Part shown: piece by piece, positions 8,174 through 16,190 of the stretch
Numbering within the stretch: position 1 is the stretch's first letter
How the letters are laid out: the number at the start of each line of letters is the position of its first letter
Source: Deefgea rivuli DSM 18356
GTDB lineage: Bacteria; Pseudomonadota; Gammaproteobacteria; Burkholderiales; Chitinibacteraceae
Direction of reading: 5' to 3'
Length of the DNA: 64,000 bases
Assembly: GCF_000620145.1 (NCBI RefSeq)
Contig: NZ_KK211081.1
Span: 496,028-560,027, forward strand
Position numbers and translations under genes: made by a program
Notes under the pieces: model-generated
Databases searched by the model: none
The model's input: only the letters and a program-made list of their open reading frames with translations
What the model was told of the DNA's origin: nothing

Positions 8174-8200
8174 AAAAAAGGCTCCATCAGGAGCCTTTTT
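8174..8200. terminator. Bidirectional terminator / possible attenuator below folE2
   Basis: The stem GGCTCC/GGAGCC with ATCA loop has six A on the left and five T on the right. In the minus direction it would end the folE2 transcript, and its T-run runs straight into the Shine-Dalgarno of the next minus-strand gene. Confidence 0.8.
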
Positions 8201-8231
8201 AGTTTGATTCAGTCAATTGCAAAAGTTTTAT

Positions 8232-8290
8232 GGCAAGGCGGGCAAGCCCAAGGCAGTACTTTAGTACGACAAGGCGAGACAACGATGCAA
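8232..8290. repeat. GTAC-centred dispersed repeat, copy 1
   Basis: A stretch containing GGCAGTACTTTAGTACGACA followed by AGGCGAGACAACG lies between folE2 and the small membrane gene. A related sequence, with the shared core GTACGACAAGGCG, is found at 39021-39078. The local hairpin GTACTTTAGTAC is palindromic. No coding content. Confidence 0.55.
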
Positions 8291-8310
8291 GAAAATTTTT
8301 GCCTTACTAC

Positions 8311-9099
8311 TTAAGCGCGTTTATCGTGCTCGATCAAAGCATACGCCGAGTGATTATGGATTGATTCAAAGTTTTCTGATTCAACCACATACGCCACTAC
8401 ACGTGGCTCGTCGTTCAAACTAGCTGCCACATCGCGCACCATGTCTTCAACAAATTTTGGATTGTCATAAGCGCGTTCAGTAACGAATTTTTCGTCTGGG
8501 CGTTTGAGCAAACCATACAATTCGCATGATGCTTGTTTCTCAACCAATTCAACGATTTCTTCAATCCAAACGTGTTCGCCCAAAGTGGCGCTGATGGTCA
8601 CGTGCGAGCGTTGATTGTGCGCGCCATAAGCCGAGATTTTCTTCGAACATGGGCACAAGCTAGTCACTGGCACGAGTACTTTCAGCGTTTGCGTAAACAC
8701 GCCGTTTTTCAATTCGCCGATCAAAGAAACATCATAATCCAGCAAACTTTGCACACCAGAAACCGGCGCAGTTTTATTCACAAAGAATGGGAAACGCATT
8801 TCCAAATAGCCAGCATCAGCTTCAAGGCGTTCGCACATTTGGCGCAAAATCGTTTCAAACGATTCAACTGAAATTTCTTTGTTGTGACTATTCAAAATCT
8901 CAACAAAGCGCGACATGTGCGTGCCTTTGAAATGCTGCGGCAAAAACACATACATATCAAAAGTCGCTACGGTGTGTTGCACACCATCGGCGCGATCAGC
9001 CACTTGCACTGGATGACGAATCGATTTAATCCCCACTTTATTGATGGCAATATTGCGGGTATCCACGGTGTTTTGCACATCGGCAATGGCCACGCTCAT
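8311..9099 (-). CDS. folE2: GTP cyclohydrolase FolE2 (type IB)
   Basis: 262 residues from the ATG at 9099 (GTGAG upstream). The upstream frame to 9189 is not supported. Type IB GTP cyclohydrolase converts GTP to 7,8-dihydroneopterin triphosphate, feeding folate and queuosine synthesis. The family's active-site Cys lies in SLCPCSK and is followed by [13 protein letters not shown]. Unlike zinc-dependent FolE, FolE2 tolerates several divalent metals and in many bacteria is induced by zinc limitation through Zur. No convincing Zur box is visible here, but a perfect TATAAT and a long inverted repeat lie upstream, so it has its own promoter behind the flagellar operon. Confidence 0.95.
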   Translation of the reverse strand: MSVAIADVQNTVDTRNIAINKVGIKSIRHPVQVADRADGVQHTVATFDMYVFLPQHFKGTHMSRFVEILNSHNKEISVESFETILRQMCERLEADAGYLEMRFPFFVNKTAPVSGVQSLLDYDVSLIGELKNGVFTQTLKVLVPVTSLCPCSKKISAYGAHNQRSHVTISATLGEHVWIEEIVELVEKQASCELYGLLKRPDEKFVTERAYDNPKFVEDMVRDVAASLNDEPRVVAYVVESENFESIHNHSAYALIEHDKRA

Positions 9100-9133
9100 G
9101 GGAATCTCACTTGGATAAAAAAATAGATGAGCG

Positions 9134-9163
9134 ATTATACCCCGAGCTGCAATACCCGAGCAA
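9134..9163 (-). promoter_or_regulatory. folE2 promoter
   Basis: The minus strand carries a perfect -10 TATAAT (plus 9134-9139) with a partial -35 TTGCTC (plus 9158-9163) at 18-bp spacing. The leader to the ATG at 9099 is about 28 nt. Confidence 0.65.
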
Positions 9164-9180
9164 ACTAGTCGGGAATTGCA
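9148..9180. promoter_or_regulatory. 12-nt-arm inverted repeat over the folE2 -35 region
   Basis: TGCAATACCCGA and TCGGGAATTGCA are inverted copies with one mismatch, separated by 9 nt. The dyad covers the -35 element and part of the spacer of the folE2 promoter, the classical position of a repressor operator. It does not resemble the Zur consensus I know, and the regulator is unknown. Confidence 0.65.
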
Positions 9181-9262
9181 TTTATTCATCAGGTCGATTG
9201 TTTCTGGCTAAATGCGACAAAAATGACGTCAATGCCGAGGTAATTGCGGGAAGATCGTGCCG

Positions 9263-10051
9263 CTATTTAACGCTAAAAGCAGTTAAGATCTGAGCAATAT
9301 AGCGCGTGTAATTGGCAATCGCTTGATCGATATGCGGCACCAACATCGGCAAGGAAAAATACATCGCAGCAAAGCCCACACCCAAAGTGAGCGGAAAACC
9401 GACTGCAAAAACATTGAGTTGCGGCGCTGCACGCGTCATCACGCCAATGGCCAAGTTAGTAATCAACAATGCGGCCAGCACTGGCAAGGCCAGCAATACG
9501 CCAGTTCGAAATACAATGGCCCCATAATCAGCCAATTGCTTAAATCCCGCCGCCGACACGCTAATGCCACCCAGCGGCAGCTGCACCATGCTGTCAATTA
9601 ATACCCGAAGTACGACCAAATGTCCGCCGACAGATAAGAAAGCCAACAGCATAAACAAGCTCATTAATTGCGAAATCACCAAGCTATTCGTTGAATGCTG
9701 CGGATCATAAAACGACGCAAAACCCAGCCCCATTTGCAAGCCCGACAAATGTCCAGCCAACTCGACGCTACTAAAAATCAGCCGCATCACAAAGCCCATT
9801 GAGATGCCAATAATTAGCTCACGAATCGCAATCAGCATTCCTTCGGGTGAAACGACAGGCACCGTCGGTAATGCGGGTAATAAAGGGCCGATTAAGATGG
9901 CCAGCATCAGTGCTAAACCAACGCGTACTTTGATAGCGATGGAACGGCTAGAAAAAAATGGATCGGCGAGTAGCAAGCCAAAAATACGTAGAAATGGCCA
10001 CCAAAATAGCGCCAGCCAAATTTCCATTTGCCCCTGCGTAAAAGTAATCAT
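9263..10051 (-). CDS. fliR: Flagellar type III export protein FliR
   Basis: 262 residues with at least six hydrophobic membrane segments; it starts MITFTQGQMEIWLALFWWPF. FliR is an inner-membrane subunit of the flagellar export gate (FliPQR complex). The family motif region RELIIGISMGFVMRLIFSSV and a Gly-rich central part (SGLQMGLGFASFYDPQ) are present. It overlaps fliQ by 4 nt and is the last gene of the fliKLMNOPQR operon. folE2 follows after about 160 bp with its own promoter. Confidence 0.96.
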   Translation of the reverse strand: MITFTQGQMEIWLALFWWPFLRIFGLLLADPFFSSRSIAIKVRVGLALMLAILIGPLLPALPTVPVVSPEGMLIAIRELIIGISMGFVMRLIFSSVELAGHLSGLQMGLGFASFYDPQHSTNSLVISQLMSLFMLLAFLSVGGHLVVLRVLIDSMVQLPLGGISVSAAGFKQLADYGAIVFRTGVLLALPVLAALLITNLAIGVMTRAAPQLNVFAVGFPLTLGVGFAAMYFSLPMLVPHIDQAIANYTRYIAQILTAFSVK

Positions 10052-10317
10052 CCAATCAACTGCGGAATGCTTTGATACAGACGCGTGGTGTAATCCATCA
10101 TGGTTTCAATCATCCACGGCAAGGCGAGCACCAGCACTAGAAAACAGGCGAGAATTTTGGGAATAAATGACAGCGTGGCTTCATTGATCTGGGTTGCCGC
10201 TTGAAAAATACTGACGATCAAACCAGCCACTAGCGCCGTCAACAACACCGGTGCGCCCAACAAAATCATGACTTCCATCGCTCTTTGCAGCAAAGTGACG
10301 ACTGTTTCTGGTGTCAT
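10048..10317 (-). CDS. fliQ: Flagellar type III export protein FliQ
   Basis: 89 residues, the standard FliQ length, with two transmembrane hairpins (about 15-40 and 52-75) and the conserved QAATQINEATLSFIPK segment between them. Part of the FliPQR export gate. It starts 54 bp after fliP and overlaps fliR by 4 nt, implying translational coupling to fliR. Confidence 0.96.
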   Translation of the reverse strand: MTPETVVTLLQRAMEVMILLGAPVLLTALVAGLIVSIFQAATQINEATLSFIPKILACFLVLVLALPWMIETMMDYTTRLYQSIPQLIG

Positions 10318-10371
10318 AACAAACTCGATATAGAAATAATTACGCGGACAAAATCATTTAAAACAGTGCGA

Positions 10372-11118
10372 TCAACTCGTTATATAAAAGCTTTGTACCA
10401 GCGAGCCCATCAACAAAGTCCAGCCATCGACCAGCACAAACAGCATAATTTTAAATGGTAAGGAGATAATCACTGGCGACACCATCATCATCCCCATCGC
10501 CATCAAAATACTCGCAATCACCAAATCGATAATGAGAAACGGGATAATCACCAGAAAGCCAATCTGAAACGCAGTTTTCAGCTCACTCGTGACAAACGCG
10601 GGCACCAAAACCCGCAAACTCACGTCTTCAGGCCCTTCGGGTGCTTTCGCGCCGGAAACTTCAATAAAAAAGGCTAAATCCTTTTGCCGTGTTTGTTTCA
10701 GCATAAAGTCTTTTAACGGAATCGCGCCTTTGTCGAGCGCCTCGTTAAAGGTCATTTTTTGCTCAGAAAACGGCTGATACGCAGAGGTATAAATCTTATC
10801 GAAAGTCGGTGCCATAATGAACATCGTCAAAAATAGCGACAAACCGACAATCACTTGATTCGGAGGGCTTTGCATCGTGCCTAAAGCTTGGCGCAGCAAA
10901 GACAACACAATGATAATGCGCGTAAACGACGTCATCATCAGTAAAACCGAAGGGATAAACCCAATCGCCGTCATAAACAGCAAGGTCTGAATCGGTAAGC
11001 TATACGCCGTACCCGCCGCAGTCTGCGACGAATTCATGAAGGGTATACCTACAGGATTGGCAGCAAACAATACCGGAGAGAGCAATACCCCAATAAAAAT
11101 TAAGATTAGCTTTTTCAT
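10372..11118 (-). CDS. fliP: Flagellar type III export protein FliP
   Basis: 248 residues from the ATG at 11118, which overlaps the fliO stop by 4 nt; an upstream frame to 11157 lies inside fliO and is not used. A cleavable N-terminal signal (KKLILIFIGVLLSPVLFA) is typical of FliP, followed by the family signature TSFTRIIIVLSLLRQALG, then NQVIVGLSLFLTMFIM and the C-terminal VIISLPFKIMLFVLVDGW. FliP is the main subunit of the export-gate helical assembly. Confidence 0.96.
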   Translation of the reverse strand: MKKLILIFIGVLLSPVLFAANPVGIPFMNSSQTAAGTAYSLPIQTLLFMTAIGFIPSVLLMMTSFTRIIIVLSLLRQALGTMQSPPNQVIVGLSLFLTMFIMAPTFDKIYTSAYQPFSEQKMTFNEALDKGAIPLKDFMLKQTRQKDLAFFIEVSGAKAPEGPEDVSLRVLVPAFVTSELKTAFQIGFLVIIPFLIIDLVIASILMAMGMMMVSPVIISLPFKIMLFVLVDGWTLLMGSLVQSFYITS

Positions 11119-11531
11119 TGCGGCTCTTTCCGTTTTGCCATGGCTTTTTGCAACCACTCGGCAAAAGCGGGGGGCGCAGGGGGCGCGACAGGTGCATCCA
11201 TCGGTTTATCTAAAGTATGCAGCATATTGACTTGCTCGCTCGTAACCCCCAGCACCAGCCATGTATCGCGAACTTCAACAATCACCACGCGCTCACGCGT
11301 ACCGACCATCACAGCAGATACCACGCGCATTTGCGCATTAGCGCCGCCAGGAACTAAAGAAAATCGCCGCATTAGCCAAGCCGCGCCGACAATCAAACCC
11401 AGCACCAGCAATAAAGCAAATATCACTTGGAATACTTGCCCAAATCCAGGGCCATCCGCCTTACCTACTGCCGCTAAAACGGATAACGGCAGCCCGATCA
11501 GGCTGCCGCAAAAAAGTCGAATTAAATTCAT
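11115..11531 (-). CDS. fliO: Flagellar export-gate assembly protein FliO
   Basis: 138 residues: an N-terminal hydrophobic signal-like segment, a strong transmembrane segment (VIFALLLVLGLIVGAAWLM, about 34-52), then a cytoplasmic domain with GTRERVVIVEVRDTWLVLGV, the typical FliO core. FliO promotes FliP assembly and is the least conserved subunit. The position between fliN and fliP, with a 4-nt overlap into fliP, supports the call. The Pro/Ala-rich C-terminal tail is not conserved. Confidence 0.9.
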   Translation of the reverse strand: MNLIRLFCGSLIGLPLSVLAAVGKADGPGFGQVFQVIFALLLVLGLIVGAAWLMRRFSLVPGGANAQMRVVSAVMVGTRERVVIVEVRDTWLVLGVTSEQVNMLHTLDKPMDAPVAPPAPPAFAEWLQKAMAKRKEPQ

Positions 11532-11539
11532 GGGTCGGT

Positions 11540-11974
11540 TTATTTATGCAAGCGGCGAATGCGCTCGGCTGGCGTAATAATATCAGTGAGGCGAATACCA
11601 AACTTGTCATTCACCACCACCACCTCACCCTGCGCAATCAGGCAACCGTTCACCAATACATCCATCGGTTCACCGGCCATGCCGTCTAGCTCAACCACAG
11701 AGCCTTGTGCCAATTGCAATAAGCTACGAATTGCAATTTTGGTCCGCCCTAATTCCACCGTTAAATTAACCGGAATATCGAGAATCATATCGATATTATT
11801 CGGTGCATTCGATGGCAAAGGCGCAGAATCAAAACGCTGAAAAATATCTGCAGCTTGTGCGGTTGACGCGCTATCAGCACTCGCAGTATCAGCAACGTCC
11901 TGCTCGGCTAGGGCCGCAGCCCAATCATCCATAATATCGTCGGGATTTTCTTCCGACGTTGTTTCATCAGCCAT
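11540..11974 (-). CDS. fliN: Flagellar motor switch protein FliN
   Basis: 144 residues: an acidic, Ala-rich N-terminal region of about 60 residues followed by the SpoA/surface-presentation domain (DIPVNLTVELGRTKIAIRSL, then VVELDGMAGEPMDVLVNGCL and VVVNDKFGIRLTDI). FliN forms the bottom of the C-ring with FliM and binds the export chaperone FliH and CheY. It overlaps fliM by 8 nt, so translation is probably coupled. Confidence 0.96.
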   Translation of the reverse strand: MADETTSEENPDDIMDDWAAALAEQDVADTASADSASTAQAADIFQRFDSAPLPSNAPNNIDMILDIPVNLTVELGRTKIAIRSLLQLAQGSVVELDGMAGEPMDVLVNGCLIAQGEVVVVNDKFGIRLTDIITPAERIRRLHK

Positions 11975-12986
11975 TGGCTTCTCCGCTATTTTCTTCGTCC
12001 TGCGCGCCGTTTAAAGCCTCAGCGGAACCGAGCACTTTATCGACTTTCAATGCATATTGGCCGTTAAGAATACCATACTTACACTCAAGCACTGGCACGC
12101 TATCCACCGAAGCAATAATCGCCTCTGGAATATCCAGCGAAATCACATCGCCAGTTTTCAAGTTTAAAATATCGCCCAAAGTAATTTGCGCATTACCTAG
12201 CGTTGCGACCAAATTAACATCCGCGTGATGCAGCTGTTTGCGTAACAACGATGACCAACGATTATCTGATTCAATTCGATCAGTTTGCATCGAGCTATAC
12301 AACATATCCCGAATCGGCTCTATCATCGAATACGGCAAGCAGACATGAAAATCGCCGCCGCCAGCACCCAACTCAATCTTAAATGTATACGCAACAACGA
12401 CTTCGGTCGGCGTCGCAATATTGGCAAATTGCGTATTCATTTCTGAGCGCATATAGCTAAATTCGCACTCAAACACGGGTTTCCACGCTTTTTCGTATTC
12501 TTCAAACACCACTTCTAAGAGGCGCTGAATAATTCGTTGCTCGGTCGGCGTGAAATCCCGACCTTCAACGCGTACGTGATAACGACCATCCGAGCCGAAT
12601 AAATTATCGACCACCAGAAACACAAAATTGGGATCAAAAATAAATAAACCCGTGCCACGCAAGGGTTTCATTTGGATCATATTTAGATTGGTCGGCACGA
12701 CCAAATTGCGAATGAATTCGCTGTATTTTTGCACCCGAATGGGGCCAACACTGATCTCGGCATTGCGGCGCATAAAATTATATAAAGCGATCCGCAAATT
12801 TCGCGCAAAACGCTCGTTGATAATTTCCAGCGTCGGCATCCGCCCACGCACAATTCGTTCTTGACGACCAATATCATAGTTGCGGACAGCAGAAGGATCG
12901 ACGACATCTTCGCCATCGTCCTCTTCGCCGGTCACACCGCGCAGTAGCGCATCGACCTCTTCCTGGGAAAGGATATCGTCAGCCAT
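11967..12986 (-). CDS. fliM: Flagellar motor switch protein FliM
   Basis: 339 residues. The N-terminal CheY-P-binding motif is LSQEEVDALLRG (about 5-16), followed by the CheC-like middle domain (RMPTLEIINERFARNLRIAL, then MIQMKPLRGTGLFIFDPNFV) and a C-terminal SpoA domain (LGNAQITLGDILNLKTGDVI). It is the rotor C-ring protein that switches rotation when CheY-P binds. Standard family length, overlapping fliN. Confidence 0.97.
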   Translation of the reverse strand: MADDILSQEEVDALLRGVTGEEDDGEDVVDPSAVRNYDIGRQERIVRGRMPTLEIINERFARNLRIALYNFMRRNAEISVGPIRVQKYSEFIRNLVVPTNLNMIQMKPLRGTGLFIFDPNFVFLVVDNLFGSDGRYHVRVEGRDFTPTEQRIIQRLLEVVFEEYEKAWKPVFECEFSYMRSEMNTQFANIATPTEVVVAYTFKIELGAGGGDFHVCLPYSMIEPIRDMLYSSMQTDRIESDNRWSSLLRKQLHHADVNLVATLGNAQITLGDILNLKTGDVISLDIPEAIIASVDSVPVLECKYGILNGQYALKVDKVLGSAEALNGAQDEENSGEANG

Positions 12987-13016
12987 TATCTCTTTCTAAA
13001 ACTTGAAACTATCGGA

Positions 13017-13568
13017 TTATTGATAAAAATATTTAGTAAAGTTGACGCTCAAGACGCCTTCATCTTTGGCTTCAACTTCAAGAATTTCATTTATTTTTTC
13101 GCGGATTTGTCGTGCTAACTCTTCTTGACCTTTCGCTGTTTTGACTTCTTCCAGCGTTTTTGCGCGCAGCAGTCGGTTCACTGCATCGAGAATTTTAGGC
13201 TGCACCGCAGTAACTTTCTCTTTATCAGCCTCTTCGGCTAATTCAACCATAATTTCAACTTGCAAGACCGACTCGGCTTCACCGCTTAAATTAACCGTAA
13301 ACGGCTGATCTTGTAGTTTGGCGAACACCGGTTTAGCGTGCTCATCTTTTTTCTCTTTCTTCTTTTCTTTTTTTACTTCGCCGTGTGCAGCAGCTTCTGC
13401 GGTCGCTTCATCAGCGCTACCCTCGGCTGGACTTTTCAAAAGAAAGAACGCCAAGGCGCCCCCCAAAATCAAGATAAACACCAGCAAACCAATAACAGCA
13501 AAGATCAGGATATTTTTTTTAGATTTCGGTGCCACGTCGGCCTTAACTTCTGTTTTTGCTTCTGCCAT
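13017..13568 (-). CDS. fliL: Flagellar basal body-associated protein FliL
   Basis: 183 residues from the ATG at 13568, chosen for the AGGA six bases upstream; the frame extends further to 13586 without support. A short basic cytoplasmic tail precedes one transmembrane segment (ILIFAVIGLLVFILILGGAL), then a Lys/Glu-rich linker (KKEKKKEKKDEH) and the periplasmic FliL domain ending VNFTKYFYQ. FliL stabilises the stator at the motor. Position just before fliM is canonical. Confidence 0.94.
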   Translation of the reverse strand: MAEAKTEVKADVAPKSKKNILIFAVIGLLVFILILGGALAFFLLKSPAEGSADEATAEAAAHGEVKKEKKKEKKDEHAKPVFAKLQDQPFTVNLSGEAESVLQVEIMVELAEEADKEKVTAVQPKILDAVNRLLRAKTLEEVKTAKGQEELARQIREKINEILEVEAKDEGVLSVNFTKYFYQ

Positions 13569-13730
13569 TTCACTTCCTCGATACAACGTTCAATATTTTA
13601 AATATGAATTCACAAGCCAACACAAAACAAATCGACCCCAGCATCGTAGGGGCATAAAAGTCTGCCAACACGCGAAAGATACTATAAAACATACGCTAAG
13701 CAAGCGTTTTTGGCATCAGAAAACAACAAA

Positions 13731-14906
13731 TTAGACAAATAAGCTCACGCCACCTTTAGCAACGGGCAGGCGTAGCGCACCTAGCTCTTGCATTGGCTCG
13801 ATCTCCCCGCCCGTTAATCCTGCATAAGTCGCACCTAATTCACGGCCTGAATTTTGCTGCTGCGACCCAGATGCCATTTGCTGTTGGTTTTGCTGCTGAT
13901 GCTGTTGTAAAGATTCCGATGCCACTTGCACATTGGTCAGTGTAAAACCTTGATCCGCAAGCAAGGCAGTTAATCGCGGCATCGCGGCCGCCAGCGCTTC
14001 ACGGACAGCCGCATTTTGCGAGCTAAACACTACGCTAGCTTGATCTTGTGCCAAATTAAGCCGCACTTCCATTGGGCCTAAATTTGCAGGATTAAGCTGC
14101 ATTTCAATTTTTTGCTCTTGCCGTCCCAACATCAGGCCAACGCGTTGCGCCACGGCATCACCCCAACGAGACTCGCCCACCGGTGTAGCAATATGATGAA
14201 CCGGCGTTTCTATGGTTTTGCTATTTTGTGCAATCGGCGTACTAAGGCTACTATTTTGCAGACGATTTTCGCTTGGCGTCATCAATTGCGACTTCAGCTC
14301 ACTCGCAAAAGCAATTTCATCCTGCTCTACATCCAAGGCGACGGGCGTTAATTTTGCCGCATCAACGGCAAGGCTTGCCGCATCCTTTGATTCAGTCATT
14401 AATTGATTTGCGACTATCGGTGTGGGCTTTTGAGCATCACTACCCTTATCCTGCGCGCCTGCTGTTGATTTTAATGCGCTTTGCAAGGCCAGCAATTGCG
14501 CGCTCTCTGCGCCAAGCTCACCTGCGTCAGTTTGATTTTGTCCCTCTGTATCAAGCAGTGGCGCTGTTTCTAACTCTGCCACTACTGTCGTAGGCACAGC
14601 CACTGTCGCACCTTGCAACATAGCAAGCCAAGGATCTAGCATGGCCGCCTGAGCTTGTGCTTGCTCAGCGGGCGCCGTAGCTTCATCAGCAGCGGCACTC
14701 TTAGCGGGCACTTTTTCTGGGGTACTTGGCGTTGTGGCTGCGGGCGGATTGTTCTCAGTGCGGTCACGGTTTAGCTCACGTTTAAATTCGCTACCAAAAT
14801 CATTCCCTTTGCTCGCAGCTTCACGATTAGACCGTGATTCAGCGGATCGACTCACCGGAGATTGAATTTGGACTGGAATTGCAGGAGTTGATGGAGACGT
14901 TGCCAT
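13731..14906 (-). CDS. fliK: Flagellar hook-length control protein FliK
   Basis: 391 residues from the ATG at 14906; a TTG at 14918 is an alternative. It is low-complexity and Ala/Thr/Glu/Gln-rich throughout, as FliK usually is, with a conserved C-terminal hook-length domain (about 250-335) containing KIEMQLNPANLGPMEVRLNL and LADQGFTLTNVQV. A Gln-rich segment (QQHQQQNQQQ) follows near the C-terminus. FliK measures the hook and switches export specificity through FlhB. A sigma-54 promoter lies immediately upstream, making fliK the first gene of the operon, though a 162-bp gap separates it from fliL. Confidence 0.9.
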   Translation of the reverse strand: MATSPSTPAIPVQIQSPVSRSAESRSNREAASKGNDFGSEFKRELNRDRTENNPPAATTPSTPEKVPAKSAAADEATAPAEQAQAQAAMLDPWLAMLQGATVAVPTTVVAELETAPLLDTEGQNQTDAGELGAESAQLLALQSALKSTAGAQDKGSDAQKPTPIVANQLMTESKDAASLAVDAAKLTPVALDVEQDEIAFASELKSQLMTPSENRLQNSSLSTPIAQNSKTIETPVHHIATPVGESRWGDAVAQRVGLMLGRQEQKIEMQLNPANLGPMEVRLNLAQDQASVVFSSQNAAVREALAAAMPRLTALLADQGFTLTNVQVASESLQQHQQQNQQQMASGSQQQNSGRELGATYAGLTGGEIEPMQELGALRLPVAKGGVSLFV

Positions 14907-14942
14907 GATTGCACCCAATAAAAAGACTTTGGCATAGAGATA

Positions 14943-14958
14943 AGCAAAGACAATGCCA
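14943..14958 (-). promoter_or_regulatory. Sigma-54 promoter of fliK and the fliL-R genes
   Basis: On the minus strand TGGCATTGTCTTTGCT has the -24 GG and -12 GC at exact RpoN spacing. Predicted transcription start is near 14932, 26 nt before the fliK ATG. It agrees with the Pseudomonas/Vibrio-type scheme in which class II/III flagellar genes use RpoN. The spacer to the divergent flhB is only 83 bp. Confidence 0.75.
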
Positions 14959-14989
14959 GCAGACTAAAGCTGCGTGATAAGCTTAAGTT

Positions 14990-16135
14990 ATGGCAGAAGA
15001 TTCCGACCTCGAAAAGACCGAACCGGCCTCCCCCAAGCGCATTGAAGATGCGCGCAAAAAAGGGCAAGTTCCACGGTCACACGAACTCACCACTTTCGCA
15101 ACGCTGATGGCTGGCCTCATCACGGTATTTATCCTTGCGCCCGATATTTACACCTCGATCAAAAATATCATGGTGCAGAGTTTTACTTTTGATCGCAGCG
15201 ATTTGACCAGCCCCAAACTAATGGCAGAATCTTTAATGGAAGCCATGCGCATCGCCCTTGTGGCGCTACTGCCCATTTTTGGCGCTTGCGTGCTCGTTGC
15301 CATCATGGTGCCGATTTTAATTGGCGGTTGGGTGTTTAGTACGGAGGCGCTCGGCCCCAATTTTGGCAAGCTCAATCCGGCGACAGGCATAGGGCGGATG
15401 TTTTCAATGCGAACCATTGTTGAAACCGTCAAGACCGTCTTGAAATCTGCGCTGATTGGAGGCGTCGCGGGCTGGATTCTCTGGGATGAAAAAGAACAAT
15501 TTATCAGCTTGATTTCGATGCCGCCTGATACTGGGTTTTTAATGCTGTGGCAAATGCTCAAATACACACTGCTAATGACTGTAAGCGGCATGGCGGTGAT
15601 TGTGCTGATCGATGTGCCCTATCAGCTATGGGATTACTACAAAGGTCTGCGCATGACCAAAGAAGATGTGCGGCAAGAGAATAAAGAATCGGAAGGCGAT
15701 CCACACGTTAAAGGCCGTATCCGCCAATTGCAACGCGAAGCCGCCCGCAAACGCATGATGGCCGAAATCCCCAAGGCCAATGTCGTCGTCACCAATCCAA
15801 CGCACTATGCCGTCGCCATTCGTTACGACGAAGAAATGCGCGCGCCCAAAGTGGTGGCAAAAGGCTCATTTTTGCTCGCCGAACGCATTATTGATCTAGC
15901 CAAAGAACACAAAGTCACCGTTGTACGCACGCCACCATTCGCGCGCGCACTGTATCACCACGCCCAATTGGGCGAAGAAATTCCGGCTGCGTTGTATACT
16001 GCGGCAGCAGAAGTTTTGGCCTACATCTACCAGCTTGATCATTATCGAAAAGAAGGCGGCCTAGCGCCGACGCTCAACACCGATTTACCTGTACCCGCGG
16101 AACTCGATCCAGAATCAGAAACCAAGGGTATATAA
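14990..16135 (+). CDS. flhB: Flagellar export switch protein FlhB
   Basis: 381 residues. The N-terminus AEDSDLEKTEPASPKRIEDA is diagnostic. Four transmembrane segments occupy about residues 30-215. The cytoplasmic domain carries the autocleavage motif NPTH (about 268-271) in VVVTNPTHYAVAIRYDEE. Self-cleavage at N/P lets the gate change from rod/hook to filament substrates when FliK signals. Divergent from fliK and followed by flhA after 55 bp. Confidence 0.97.
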   Translation: MAEDSDLEKTEPASPKRIEDARKKGQVPRSHELTTFATLMAGLITVFILAPDIYTSIKNIMVQSFTFDRSDLTSPKLMAESLMEAMRIALVALLPIFGACVLVAIMVPILIGGWVFSTEALGPNFGKLNPATGIGRMFSMRTIVETVKTVLKSALIGGVAGWILWDEKEQFISLISMPPDTGFLMLWQMLKYTLLMTVSGMAVIVLIDVPYQLWDYYKGLRMTKEDVRQENKESEGDPHVKGRIRQLQREAARKRMMAEIPKANVVVTNPTHYAVAIRYDEEMRAPKVVAKGSFLLAERIIDLAKEHKVTVVRTPPFARALYHHAQLGEEIPAALYTAAAEVLAYIYQLDHYRKEGGLAPTLNTDLPVPAELDPESETKGI

Positions 16136-16190
16136 CTACAGTCCTTATTAATAAATATGCACATCGAGATACGTAACCTAGGTATTAAAT

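Noticed and set aside
9100-9180. Riboswitch or Zur box upstream of folE2
   Set aside because: The dyad lies mostly upstream of the predicted transcription start, so it would not be in the RNA, and it does not match the Zur consensus.
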